The translations under genes were made by a program, and so were the position numbers. From Cryptomeria japonica (taxonomy: Eukaryota; Streptophyta; Pinopsida; Cupressales; Cupressaceae), in NCBI RefSeq assembly GCF_030272615.1, contig NC_081406.1, positions 230,942,396 to 231,006,395 on the forward strand: DNA of 64,000 bases, read 5' to 3'. Shown in pieces: positions 1 to 11,652 of the stretch (position 1 is the stretch's first letter; each line of letters begins with the position of its first letter). Below the pieces are notes generated by a model. It was not told the origin of the DNA and ran no database searches. It worked only from the letters and a program-made list of their open reading frames with translations.

Positions 1-730
1 CTGATTTCCTCTTTTATAGAGACTCTACGCCTTTTCTTCTTTTCTCCTTTGGTCCATCCCTGCAGTATATGTATATCCCTTCACTTGCAATGGAATGGAT
101 GTGTCTTTTCTAGAGTCACGTCTCCTCTAAGGGTGCGTCTCCATGAGAATAGTCTTCCTCACTTTGACTGCTGATGTGCCTCTTAATTAATCCCAGTAGT
201 TAGGAATAACAGTGCCTTAGTAAACACCACCTTTCACATGATCGAACATATGTGGATAAGAGAAATGATGTAGATTTATAAGGGATTTCGCAGTTGACTT
301 TAGAAAATTGTGAAGTCTTATTTCATAAGACGATTTTCTGATTTAATTGTGTACTTTGTGGCAGGGTCATGACAGAGAACTTGTACAAAAATAGGTCAAC
401 AATTTCAAAGTTTAAACCTAAGAAAGTTTACTCACTATTGGAGGATTTAGACTTAGAGATGTGCTTGAACAAATGAACCTTTCTTGATGGTTGGTGAAGT
501 GAGTTGCAAGTGAGTACAACTGCAGAATATTTAGAGCAACATGTAATCCCTCATAATATATGGTGTAAAATTTATCTGTGAAGGTATTGTTATCACAAAA
601 GCTCGCACCCTTGCTAAGCTATCAACTCAGCAACCTTGTGAAACATGGAGACAACCCCGAAGTGTGGGACCTTGCGCAAGGGGGTTGAATCTCCAGAGAA
701 GGCCGGCTTCCTTCTCAATCCAGGTGCATG
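1..730. other. no gene recognised
   Basis: No open frame here has recognisable motifs, and no RNA gene was seen. The sequence adjoins the inner end of the minus-strand LTR at 731, so part of it may be internal sequence of that old element. No primer-binding site of the TGGCGC or TGGTATC type directly abuts the LTR end. Confidence 0.4.
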
Positions 731-1243
731 TGTTGAACCAACTCAACACTTCAAAACTAACTCCTAAGCCTATCCTAACAAATTGCAGAGGAAAAGGGAA
801 GGGAGAAATGCTAAAAATGAAAGGAGGCGATGCACCAAGAAGAGATTGTTCCTCTCCCTACCCAAAATGACACAAAAAATCAACTGAAACACCCAGGAGA
901 TGCACAAAATTCAGTTGCATGAGTGATTCCAATGCATGTATGGAGGTTAGAATTCGCTGAGTGTCAAGAGGGAAGAAGGATTCCCACAAGTCACACTCAA
1001 AAAACAAGTTAACACAGCATATATGGAGAGGAAATCCACAAGACATACACCTATAATGAAGGTAAGAAAACATACACAGCATACATAGGTTGAAAGAAGG
1101 CAAGAATGGTGATTTTCAATTAATTATAAGGCCAATGGCCAAACTTACAATTGCATAAATGCAAAATAAATACAAGAGAAGTGGGAGAGCATAGAATAGC
1201 TCAAGCCAGCAGGGAGAGAACCTTTTACAATGAGGCTTAACAC

Positions 1244-1253
1244 CCTTATATAG
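1244..1253 (-). promoter_or_regulatory. TATA-like box of LTR A
   Basis: The minus strand reads CTATATAAGGG. It lies about 380 bp downstream of the palindrome array when read on that strand. It is a candidate core promoter by sequence only. Confidence 0.35.
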
Positions 1254-1635
1254 AAAAAGGTTACAAAGGTGATCATGACCTCTGCATGTTAGTCTGGAAG
1301 CACACGGAAGTGCATGAACTTGGCTTGTACATGCAAGCAACCTAGCCATACCACCAAAGGCAACTCTGAGGAAGGTGGACTGATTGCCCTTCCAAAGTTA
1401 GACATGACATAAGTCACCAAGCATGGCCCCGTACCTCCCTGATGGATATCCTACCAAAAACACTTAATGCACCCTTGTGGCTCCACAAAAGAAAATGCAC
1501 AAGTCACCAAAATTGTCGGAGCATTAAAAGCCTTGAGTGTCAATCACGCTATTCGGAAGTGTCGCCAGTCGGAAGGAAGCCCGGAGACTTCGGAAGCTCG
1601 GACTCCCAAAGTGAGGAAGACAGGTGAAGGAGCAA

Positions 1636-2061
1636 GGAACTTCAAAACATCGGGGTTCTGGAGTTCCGAGATAGAGAGAGGAAGAGAAAGAAAGGAACTT
1701 TGGAACCTCGGGGTTTCAGAGTTCCGAAGGAACTAGGGAGAGAAGGCAAAAGGGGAAGGAACCTCGAAACCTCGGGGTTCTTGAGTTCCGGGGAACTGCT
1801 CAAAGGAACTTCGGAACATCGGGGTTCCGGAGTTCCGAGATAGAGAGGGAAAGGGCTAAAGAGAGAAGGGGAACTTCGGAACCTCGAGGTTCCAAAGTTC
1901 CGAAGAAGGGAAGGGGAAGGGACAAGAACTTTGGAACCTCGAGGTTCCAAAGTTCCGGATAAACTAGAGAAAAGCTAAGGGAAGGAAGGGAACTTAGTTC
2001 CGAAGTAGGAAAGAAAGCGGCTAAGGAAAAGAACTTCAGAACCTCGGGGTTTTGAAGTTCC
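1636..2061. repeat. array of 32-bp near-perfect palindromes
   Basis: Seven units of exactly 32 bp start at 1636, 1694, 1758, 1805, 1870, 1925 and 2030; a shortened one lies at about 1989-2001. Each begins GGAAC or AGAAC and ends GTTCC. The core is GGAACCTCGGGGTTCC or close to it. The unit at 1870-1901 is self-complementary at about 30 of 32 positions. Spacing is irregular (41-65 bp), and the spacers are purine-rich and less conserved than the palindromes. Confidence 0.85.
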
Positions 2062-2111
2062 GGAGGGGAAGAGAAAAAGAGGACCTAGGAACTTCCGACA
2101 AGGCAACACTT

Positions 2112-4302
2112 CAAACCATGATTCTACTGCTTTTATCCTTGATCATCTGGGGCAGCACTGGTCCATGGAACATATCTCTGATCGGTTCTCACTGATGGAC
2201 CAAGGGTATCATAAAATGACAATAGGTATATTTGGACACTAAAATATACACAGTATGCATTGCTCCCACACAAAATGCTTTCAAGACTTGAGACTTGGAT
2301 TGGCAAGATTCCAAAGGTATCAAGATGGATGCCTAGTCTAAATATGTTTTATATCCAAAATATCAAATGTACTCTCAAGATCCTTCACACCAGAACAGCA
2401 AGAGACACCATTGAATACCTAATCTCTATTGTGAGAGAGAGTTAGTCTTCTCGTTCTGATTAATTTTTGGTTTATCAGGGACCATCTATATCAGATCTGA
2501 TATCCCTTTTACCATAACTAACAACTGCTATTTATTGTTTCAAAGTTAACTAATTGCTCTTCTAGCTCTAATAGTGATGATTTATTAAGATGTGGTTCAA
2601 TCAGCTTTACTGCAATCAAGGTTTTTGATGTCAAGTTGGAGATGCAAATCTTCCAAAGCAGTTTCATAGAGAATTTTGTGTTGCAAGTGCAGGAAATATT
2701 GACGTGTATTTTTTAATTGTAGTATCATTCTAGAACAGGTGCATCAGCAAACTTACTTAGCCCTTTTTAGGTTTTTTTGAGAGTTGCTAATTCCCCACAT
2801 ATGTACTCCTTATACAAGTATTTTAGGAAAATGTTTTTAACTTGATCTCCTTATTAGTAATATGTTGCACCTTAAAAGCAACTTGATTCTGCTTGGCCAA
2901 GCATGTACTACAACTTCTCCTTAATTTGTACAATAGGATTTTAATCTGAGGTTGAAAGCATAGTTGGAAAACTCACCAAGTACTTGTGGGTTTTTTCCCA
3001 AAACAAGTACTTGTTGAAGATTTATAGCTGTGATAGAGATCTAAGATAATATCTAACTCTTCCTCTCCACCATGGAGTCTCTTCACTTTCTTGTTGGTGA
3101 CTCTTCCTCTCCACCATGGAGTCTCTTCACTTCTCTGCCGGTGACTCTTCATGTCTATGTGGTTGACGGTGTAGTTGTGGCTGTCGGTGACTCTTCATGT
3201 CCATATGGCTATCAGTGAAGATGTAACTGTTGGTGTCTTTTCTTCTTCCTTCGTGGTGTCTCTTCACTTGCAATTTCGATTCTTTATATTCATTTCTCTT
3301 CTTCTTCGGCAGATGGATAGATATATTGTTGGCTTCTCTCATTTGTTTGTAGCAAGTTGAGAATATTCACAACATCGGTACTAAAAAATGGTCAGCATTC
3401 ACAACAACTGCATCAAGACATCAGTACTCAAAAATGGTCAGCATACACTGCTTCCAAGTTTTGTAGTTGTGGCCGTTGAATTTTTTGCTGCTTTCGAGCA
3501 TTATATTCATCAAAGATGCCATCACGTACCCTGAGGTCGAACTGGTGAAGGAACGAAATCCAAGGCACAAAAAACAGCAAATGAAAACAAGTTCTGCATG
3601 TCGGATTCTGAAGCAGAAACAGAAACCCTGGCACGGTTTTCAAGGCAAAAAAATCTGAAAGAGAATTTTGAAAGCAACCCAATTGAGGTTTCAAAAAACC
3701 CACCAAGAATCTACAATCAGAATATAATTTTGCCTTGAAACAGAGGGTCAAAACCCTAGGAGAATGTGTAGAAACCCTAGGCAAAAAAAATTACAGACCC
3801 AGAAAATTTTAACGACCTAGAAAATTGTGGGAAAAACCCACAAGGAATTTGCAAGAAAAATTATTTCTGGCAAAAACGGATGGTTTCCTACAAAACCCTA
3901 GGCTGAAACTGGAACACCCAGAACTGAAGAAAAAAAAATTCACAGGTTGTGAACGCCAGATCGTGAAAATTTCTGTAAAAGATGCCGAATAAACCCTAGG
4001 TTGCAGGTTTAACAAAAAACCCTTTTTTGCGGAAAAACAAAAAAATTGTGTCGCGTAGCAAAAAAAGGTAAAAAAAACCGTGATTTCTTTTTAAAACACG
4101 AAAAATCGCATTAAAACAGTAGCAATTTTTTAATAGTCGCGATTTTTCACAAACGTGAAAAAAATCGCAATTTGCAGTCGCCAAACCCAGATCACGATTT
4201 TTGCGTTAGCAGAAAACGCAAGGGGTGTGAAGCGGAAAAACGGGTCACGGAAGCATCAAACAGAAAACGCGATTAGGGTTTTTTGAAAAAATAGGTTCTG
4301 TG
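2112..4302. other. no intact gene; probable Copia leader at right
   Basis: No recognisable coding sequence. The right part (about 3400-4302), read on the minus strand, would be the leader downstream of the primer site at 4303-4319. It carries a 118-codon minus-strand open frame (3428-3784) without familiar motifs. The run 3780-4280 is very A-rich with many short homopolymers. Confidence 0.35.
3061..3148. repeat. 44-bp tandem repeat, two copies
   Basis: Copies at 3061-3104 and 3105-3148 both begin TCCTCTCCACCATGGAGTCT and differ at a few positions near their ends. Shorter GACTCTTCATGTC-type fragments continue to about 3215. Confidence 0.8.
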
Positions 4303-4520
4303 CCCTAGCTCTGATACCATGTGAAAATCAGATTCACTGGTAAAATAATTCATGCATTAACTGAGGAAAAAGTTACAATATATGGAGGTTACAAAAATAT
4401 TGTAGACATTACTGAAGACACCTACTTCTAACTACTTGTTACTGTAGACATTTAAGATGTCTAACAACCAGTTACATTATTGACCATTAATAGTTAACAA
4501 TATTAAATATTATTCTAACA
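4303..4520 (-). mobile_element. Copia/TRIM-type LTR plus primer-binding site
   Basis: On the minus strand a 201-bp LTR runs from 4520 (TGTTAGAATAATA) to 4320 (TTTTCACA). It is followed directly by TGGTATCAGAGCTAGGG at 4319-4303, which is the usual site complementary to initiator tRNA-Met in plant Copia elements. No second LTR was found to the left, so the element is incomplete here. The short LTR would fit a TRIM or a small Copia family. Confidence 0.65.
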
Positions 4521-5799
4521 AGATAAAACATGCCTTTTATAACAGCCTAGGAAAATCGATTTGCCTTGGCATAAAAAATTTATCATTAAATTCTTGTTGT
4601 TGGGAATTAATTAATTCACAACAAGGCAAAAAATATTAAATTTAAGCACACTTAGCATTAAATTCTTTCACTTTTATTAAATTTGGGTCAGCTGGGGAAA
4701 ATCGATCCATGTTGGGATAACAATTTGCATTAAATTTTACCGTAACTCATCACAGATGGCCATTTGGGGAAAAACGACCCCCATCACGAAACACAAATTG
4801 CCACATTTCATTCACTGAGTCTCAAAATTCCACTTTGGGGAAAATCAACCCCCATCAAGACAATTAAATCTTGTCATTTTACTTGCATTCTCCAGAAAAA
4901 ATCACCTTTACGAAAAATGTGGGTCATCTAGACTCCAAAATCATGTTCATTTCTGTCACTTTTGTTCATAAATTGGTTTTGGGGAAAATTGAGCCCCATC
5001 TAGACAAGGAATTTTGTCCACATAAAACTTCATCACACTTCATCTTCCATCCCTGAGGAAATCCACACTTCATTGAGATAATTCTCAACACTTAGTCAAA
5101 TTTTGGGCCTCTCAGTGGAAAAACATGGTCCATCATGACACAACTCAAGACGATTGGGGAAAAACATCCCTCATCAAGAAACACAGTGGGGAAAATCATG
5201 ACCCATCGGAAAAAAGTCCTTTTATGCCTTAAAAACTCAGGCAAAAATGTCTTTCATCGAGAAAACTCATTTTTAGACCTTAAATCCATGTTTTCCATTG
5301 AGACTTCGTGAATTTTCACACCACAAAAAGTCCGGACTTGCCAAATTTCATCGTTATGTATCAGGACATTCATCATTTTAACTGGATTTTGAGCAAGAAA
5401 ATTGGAATCCATCGAGACAATGTGCAAATTTGACTTAATTTACCTCCTAGGAGCTGAAAAACAACTCCTAAAGGATTTCTTAACGCTTAGGCACAAAAAT
5501 ATCACCGACTTAGACACACTTAGACATATTTATGCTCAAAATCTAAAATTGTTACAACTTTCAGACTTAGACAAAATTAGGATCACATTAACAATTTTCA
5601 CATTCTTTTAACATTTGATCCTATCCAAAATTTAAAACCGTAACTGCACCTTAGGCATTGTCACTTCAAAACTGAGACTTGGGCATTGAAAACTCAAATT
5701 GGTCACCTGATTGCCAAAACCCTAAACTAACACGACGCGGAAAGCAGGAAAGAGGGGGTCCCCATTTGCAATGGGGCGGTGTGTGAAAAGATCACAACA
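4521..5799 (-). mobile_element. LTR B, minus strand, truncated
   Basis: The minus strand begins TGTTGTGATCTTTTCACACA at 5799, followed by a CCCCATT...ATGGGG hairpin. This is the same LTR head seen at 9506, 17328, 33009 and 41669. A TATA-like box (TATAAAAGG, minus) lies at 4533-4541, downstream of a repeated 21-bp motif. The LTR abuts the Copia LTR at 4520 and its 3' end was not found, so it is likely truncated. The flank at 5800-5804 (tgacc) has no partner that I could find. Confidence 0.6.
4693..5207. repeat. degenerate ~72-bp repeat with 21-bp motif
   Basis: A 21-bp motif of the form TGGGGAAAATCGACCCCCAT occurs at 4693, 4765, 4836, 4980, 5155 and 5187, with weaker copies near 4907 and 5116. 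The first three are 72 and 71 bp apart, and the fourth is 144 bp further on, so the original period was probably about 72 bp. The GGGG and CCCC ends can pair, giving a short imperfect palindrome. Confidence 0.7.
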
Positions 5800-7187
5800 T
5801 GACCTCATCCCCATATAATAATGCTAAGGCTCAAATCCACAAGCACATTGGATTAGTGAAGGCACAAGCCTTGCAATCACAATGGCCCAGCAGATTTTTT
5901 AACCTTGGTGGTCACAACAACAACACCACCGCTTAACTAACACACAATGGGAATAACACCCAGTATTTAAGTTACTTCTAAATTTTATTTTTCCAAGCAT
6001 ATAAGTTGCATCATTTACAATTTACCTGCAATGAGTTCAATTTTTGAAAATTTTATTGCCAATTTATACTAATTTTTTAATGAAATCGCTGTTTTTTTCT
6101 CTTAAACGAAGGCTTTTACACTTTTGAGTTGGAAAAATGGTTTTTTGGATAAATTAATTAACATACAGCATTGCTATTCAATTACCATATTACATTTGTA
6201 ATTCCAGATTTATAGATAAATTTCATTTGATTTTTCATAATCAAATAGTTACTTTTATTTAACTACTTTTTTTTGGTATTTAAACATGTTATAGGTTAGA
6301 TACAATGGCATTTGGCTCCACATGCGGCTTAGCATCAGTTACTAGAAGCCGAGAGCTTGCTTGGAAATATGCCATAATGTGGTTGGTAGCAGAAACCACA
6401 ATTTGCACCTTTTGCACAAAGAAGCTTAATGTAGGCATCAATTGCCTCAAATAGTTGTTAGGAGTCAATTTCTAATAGTTGTTAACAGTTGTGATTTATT
6501 TAGCAACAGTCGGGTTCTTTAGATAGGTTTACCATAGTTAGGAAAGTAGTCTAATCCTTCTCTGATAATCCCTGGTCTACATCTATGTAGGGACTTCACA
6601 AAAATAAAGATATACTTTACTTAATGTGGTATCCATCATTATTTATATTATTTTATCCAGGTACCAGTCTTGTCAAATAAAATGAGTAAACACTTTTACC
6701 AGGAACATCCACAAAGTATTGAGGCCTAATGTTAATAACAGAAGCATGTTAGGGAGAATCTTAAGAGCTTGAACCCAAGAGAAGGGAAGCGACAAATTGG
6801 TATATGCTGGCTGAAGGTATACAAACTGATATGATATACCATCAGTAATCTATCAGATCTCCTTTAATTGAGATTTATCAAATTTAACCATACTTTCTTT
6901 AACTTTTGAGTCCTAATTAGAAAGAAAAATAAGACTTTATGTTTATGCTGGTAAATGCATATGCAATTAATCAAAAGACTACATATTTTCATAAGAAATA
7001 CTCAGAAAGAACAGAAGATAAGAATTTACTGCATAAAGTCTCCCATTAAATCCATGAAACTAGCTCACATTATTGGAATCTCTCATAAAAAAGAGAAATA
7101 TACCAGAACACTCTTCCACAATGACATGAAAATTGCCAACTAAAGTGATAGGTTTATTGACATCTAGGCTTATTTAAAATAAAATAC
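5800..7187. other. no gene recognised
   Basis: AT-rich sequence without a supported gene. At about 6456-6627 there is a possible short LTR remnant starting TGTTAGGAGTC and followed by TGGTATCCATC, which resembles a mutated initiator tRNA-Met primer site. If the IQD exon at 7188 belongs to a live gene, this stretch is the start of its intron. Confidence 0.4.
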
Positions 7188-7442
7188 CAAAAGGCCGCGA
7201 AATGCAGTTTGAATGCAAATAGCAGCAGACTCCTCTCTCGCAGACCCTTTAAAATGATCATTAGTTGTTGCTATTTGATCAACAACAGCTGATGCACGGG
7301 CAGGAGCTGCATTTGAACCTGAATTGACATTTGGCACAGGAGAGATAACAGGCTGATTTTGCCTGCTTTCCAAATCTATACACACTTCATCTTTTTCACT
7401 TGAACACTTGACCCGTTCTGGCATGTCAGTGGGCTTGTTTTT
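7188..7442 (-). CDS. IQD-family gene, one internal exon
   Basis: This 255-bp stretch reads as 85 uninterrupted codons on the minus strand. It is preceded by TTTTTGTGGCAG (splice acceptor) and followed by GTATTT (splice donor). The last 16 codons, EESAAICIQTAFRGLL, match the start of the IQ67 calmodulin-binding domain. In IQD genes the domain is split by a phase-0 intron between codons 16 and 17, which is exactly where this exon stops. The rest is low-complexity, rich in Ser, Ala, Pro and Val, as is usual upstream of IQ67. IQD proteins bind calmodulin and act as scaffolds at microtubules and membranes. The exon 1 start and the continuing ARRALRAL-type exon were not found, so they lie outside the window, in other introns, or are lost. 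It could be a live gene with very long introns or a stranded gene fragment. Confidence 0.75.
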
Positions 7443-8714
7443 CTGCCACAAAAAGAAATGTATTTTAACAAATATTGCAAGTAATAAACAAACCAAGTGA
7501 TTCTCCAAGCAACAGTGCTCATTTTGAGCATTATAAGAGGAATTGACCCTAGTAACTTTGGTATGCTGATAGATTATTCTTCTACAACATGAAAATGCAT
7601 TTTTAAAATAAATATTAAATCTGGTGACCAAAGGCAATGTGCTGCTTGCATCTAAACATCTTCAGTGAAAAATAGCAGATTTGACTCTTTACCATTAGTT
7701 CTAACTTCTAACCTTTCAGTTTAAGCTTTATAAATTAGGTGACACTTTGTAGAAATAAACATTTATTGCTTATGTTAACAACGTAATAACACCATATAAG
7801 TTATGTCTAACAAGTAACATACAATTAAGTTACAACCACCTTGTAACTTCCTTATTCAAGAATAAATAGAAGCCACACTCGCTGAAGTGAGTACCATCCA
7901 ATTCTCCTAAACTCCATGCATTGAGTCTTTTAATATTTGGTATCAAACTGAGGAAGCAGTTGGAGAGGATATGCTGCTCATGAAGAAGATTGAATGGGAA
8001 TAGAGGAGAAATTTTCTATCACAGATATCAGATCAAAGGGCAATTTTCTATCAAGGACCAACTAAAGAAGAGACTGACTAACTCAATGGTATCAACTGTT
8101 GTTTTCTAGAGAGCCAACTGTCCTCTTATTTATAGGGCCAACTGATATCTGTCAAGAGGCCGACTGGATTGCCAACGCTGTTCTTTTGAGGGTTGACCTG
8201 ATGAAAGTTTTGCTGAGGCCAATCTAGTGAACATTTTGCTGAGACCTACCTGCTGATGGTATTTCTTTTGAAAGGGCTAACCTTCTGAAGTTTCTTGGAG
8301 TGCAGACTTGTCAAAAAACCCGAGTGTGCCTTAAAAAGGGTCTGCTAAGGCTGGCTTTCATTAATTTCCCTTCTTGTTAAAGAATTCTGCTATGGACTGA
8401 TTTTTTTGCTGTCAAAGGCACTTTAACATCTAGAATCACAAAATACTTACCATTCATGAGTAAAGGAATTGTTATAGAATAGTTCTAAAAACATAAACCA
8501 AAATAGCTTTGAATCTTACAGTTTTTTATAACTATCATAAAAAAGCCTTGTTAAAATTGTCCATTTCTTATGATTTAACCCCAAAAGTTCAGAATGTCAC
8601 TCGCATTGGTGATGTTTCAGAAAGAGTCAAAAACAAATAAAAAAAACTTTTCAAAAAAGTAGTCGTGTATTTAAAAAATCTATTTTTTTTAACTAATATC
8701 CTCACCCCAAAGCA
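7443..8714. other. no gene; possible short LTR remnant
   Basis: No open frame of interest. At 7774-7936 a stretch starting TGTTAACAACG and followed by TGGTATCAAACTGAGG (7938 on) may be a decayed small Copia/TRIM LTR with a mutated initiator tRNA-Met primer site. Between 8090 and 8300 the sequence repeats GCCAACTG-like words. If the IQD exon is live this is its upstream intron. Confidence 0.35.
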
Positions 8715-8719
8715 TCTAC

Positions 8720-9419
8720 TGTAATGTCCCCTTTTGGGATTGTCCTAAATCTTGCCGTTGTAGATATCAAAGTCTGCTAATTTTCACCCTTATTAATTCT
8801 GATATTAGATATTGATCCATAGACTTTCTTGTCTTCTTTGATCTTAGGATGATTCCTCCCAATTCCCCTTCTCAATTGAATTAATCTCTTCTTTATATCT
8901 TCATTTGTGGGAAGTCACACCTCTTCATAAGAAACGAGTCATCACTCTTCATTGCTGCCCTTTGAGAATTATAAATTATTCTCCAAATTGATCTCCCTTG
9001 GATGTCCTCCTCAAATGAGACTTCCTCCTTTTTATATCCTCCAATGTGAGGAAGAGTCACACCCCTTTGCAAGGGTCACAACCTTTCATAATTACCACTC
9101 TTTGAAAGAGACACAACCCTTCATCATTTCTGCTTATTGAAGGAACCAATTTCTTATTTTCTTCTCATTCCTCTTACACATCTTCCATTCTTTTTTTCTT
9201 CCTCCCTCCTGCCCCTTTCAAATGAAGTTCTCTTCTCCCTTTTATATCTCACGTTTGAGGGAGTCGCAACTTTTCATCTCATGCCTTTTGAACATTCATT
9301 AAACTTAATTAAATTTTAGTTATGGTTATGTTTAATTTGATTCTTTTATATTTATAATACATTTTAATTTTATTATTATTGTTTATTATCAAATCCTATT
9401 TCAAAAAGGGGACATTACA
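8720..9419. mobile_element. 700-bp solo LTR with long inverted ends
   Basis: The unit starts TGTAATGTCCCCTTTT and ends with the exact reverse complement of those 16 bases. It is flanked by TCTAC on both sides (8715-8719 and 9420-9424). TG...CA ends with a 5-bp duplication indicate LTR-integrase insertion, and the absence of internal genes makes it a solo LTR. The 16-bp inverted ends are longer than usual for an LTR. Orientation is not settled by the sequence. Confidence 0.8.
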
Positions 9420-9505
9420 TCTACTTAGGATGAAAGACCTAAGAGATCAACTCTCTATTATAAATAAACTAATAGATGAAGATAATTTGGTTATAGTTTG
9501 CCACC

Positions 9506-11647
9506 TGTTGTGACCTTTTTCACACATCACCCCATTGCAAATGGGGACCCCCCCTATTTTTGCTTTTTAGGGTTTTGCTTTGGTGTCGCAACTGCTAATC
9601 ACTAGTTTTTTTGCAAATCAAGAGTTTTGAGTTAGAGCCATCCCAAGCCAAATAGAGAAATCATGCTCAGAATCATGTTTGAACATTGTTAAAGTACTTA
9701 GAAGGTCTTAAGGACAAGGATTGCAATTGCTTTGGGTCATTTCCAACAACTTACTATTTTTAGGAATTTTTTGTTTTTTGTTTTTTTCTAAAAATAGAAA
9801 GTTTGATTTTTGGCACTTTGAGCACAATCCGGGAAGTAGCTTTTTTGGCTTGCTTTTTTCTTTTTTGGCTTTTTCTGCTTTTTTGAAAGTAGAACCTAGG
9901 TTTTGTTCCTCAAGTCATTTGGTCAGTGCCCATGTCTTTAGATTCAAAAAATTTTGCCTCAAAGTACAAAAAGCAGTGTTATGTTTTTTTCTACTTTTTT
10001 GTGGAATTAGGGTTTTGATCCTCGGGCAATATCATTACTACCCATGTCATCAGAATTGAGAAATTTTCTCTAAGTGTAAAAAGCAAGGAAAAAGCTCTGA
10101 GCTAGGGTTTGTTCTAGAAGTTCCAGGTATGGTCATGGTTGAGCAAAAGAATTCATCTAAGTGTTGTGGCTATGAAGAGGTTGTCCAAGAGCTAGTTCAA
10201 CAACAAGAATGGCTTAAGGCATCTAAAGGCTGTCATCTTCAAATTTGCCCAAGGCAAGGGAGAAGATCATGTTCCAATAAGTAGTTGCAAGGTTTAGCAA
10301 TGTCTAAGCATGTTCCAAGCACGGCAAAGGCTGCTCAAAGTCTGCCCAGCTAGAAGACAAAGAAGCAAGAAGTTTGGATGTCCAAACATCATCCAAGTCC
10401 GCTTAGCTCATGAAAGATGGCTGACACAAGGTGAACTCCGTCCAAGTATGTTGGAGAAGTGGCAAGGTAAACCTCAAGTCAGACAATGCATAAGAAAGAA
10501 TGTCCAATGACCTTCCAGGTCCGCCTCCTACACAAGTATCAAACAAGGTTGGCAAACAATTGGCAAACTCCTACCTTTAGTCAAGAAACTCATGGCAGAG
10601 GTTCATCAAACTCCTACCTTCAGTCAAGAAACTCATGGCAGAGGTTATCAAACTCCTACCTTTGTTTAAGGCTAAGTCAAAAGAACATTGGCTTGTCATC
10701 TTCCAACTCCGCCCTATCTTGGCATAAGGCTGTCCAAGTCCACCCGTAAACCTCAAGTCAGACAATGCATAAGAAAGAATGTCCAATGACCTTCCAGGTC
10801 CACCTCCTACACAAGTATCAAACAAGGTTGGCAAACAATTGGCAAACTCCTACCTTTAGTCAAGAAACTCATGGCAGAGGTTCATCAAACTCCTACCTTC
10901 AGTCAAGAAACTCATGGCAGAGGTTATCAAACTCCTACCTTTGTTTAAGGCTAAGTCAAAAGAACATTGGCTTGTCATCTTCCAACTCCGCCCTATCTTG
11001 GCATAAGGCTGTCCAAGTCCACCCACTATATGGAAAAACAAGTAATAAAGAAGCATGTCAAGGTGCCTTCTAAGTCCGCCCATGGCAAGGTGCCTTCCAA
11101 GTCCGCCCATGTCAAGGCACCCTCAAACTCTGCCAAAACAAAGAAGATGGATGTGAAAAGACAAAGTCCAAGTCCGCCTTGGCATCAAACACTCAAACTC
11201 TGATCTGCAGTTGAAAAGGATCAGGTTAAGTCAGCAGCATGGTAAGGAAAACATGTCCTAATGCACTCCAAATCTGCCTTGGCCAAGACTACTTGAAGTC
11301 TGCCTAGGAAGGGAAGAAGATGTTCCAGAAGAAGATGAAGTCCACCCTAGCTTGAAGGTGTGGAATGGCAAGAAGAAGCTCAAGTCCGGCCAAGGAGAAA
11401 GATGTCCAACAAGACTTAAACTCTGCCCTCCTAAATCAAGAGGCCAGCAAACTTCAAGGTCCGCTAGGTACATGAGGTTCAATGTCCAAGGGCATCCAAA
11501 GTCGCTAGTTCGCACATATAGACCTTGGAATCACCTTGTGGTCTTGCTCACAATCTTGGCACAAGTAGTGACTTTGTTTAGGAGAGGATAGAGTATCCTT
11601 GGATATTTTATTCTAATGTTCAGTAAATGATAAAACGTACACCAACA
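9506..11647 (+). mobile_element. LTR C: 2142-bp solo LTR
   Basis: It starts TGTTGTGACC (head followed by CCCCATTGCAAATGGGG) and ends GTACACCAACA. It is flanked by CCACC at 9501-9505 and at 11648-11652. The last 65 bp resemble the end of the giant LTR at 24805: both have GAGAGGATA, then a TATTTTATTCT word, then a CAACA end. It is therefore a solo LTR of a family related to the giant element. The body holds many AAGTCCGCC-type words and a large tandem duplication. Short open frames inside are repeats read by chance. Confidence 0.9.
10467..11024. repeat. 279-bp tandem duplication in LTR C
   Basis: Unit 1 is 10467-10745 and unit 2 is 10746-11024. The only difference I saw is G at 10523 against A at 10802. 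Within each unit a shorter 42-44-bp motif (CAAACTCCTACCTT...) is itself repeated. From 11025 to 11480 degenerate AAGTCCGCC words continue. Confidence 0.9.
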
Positions 11648-11652
11648 CCACC

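Larger units (their letters stand above)
731..2111 (-). mobile_element. LTR A, minus strand, palindrome array in U3
   Basis: Read on the minus strand, this 1381-bp unit begins TGTTGCC at 2111 and ends TTCAACA at 731. It thus has the TGTTG/CAACA inverted ends shared by other LTRs in this window. A TATA-like box lies at 1244-1253, and the palindrome array (1636-2061) sits upstream of it, as expected for a U3 region. The 5-bp flanks do not match (gcatg and cttca), so this is probably one LTR of a larger decayed element, or its border is misplaced. The orientation rests on the TATA/array order and is an inference. Confidence 0.5.
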
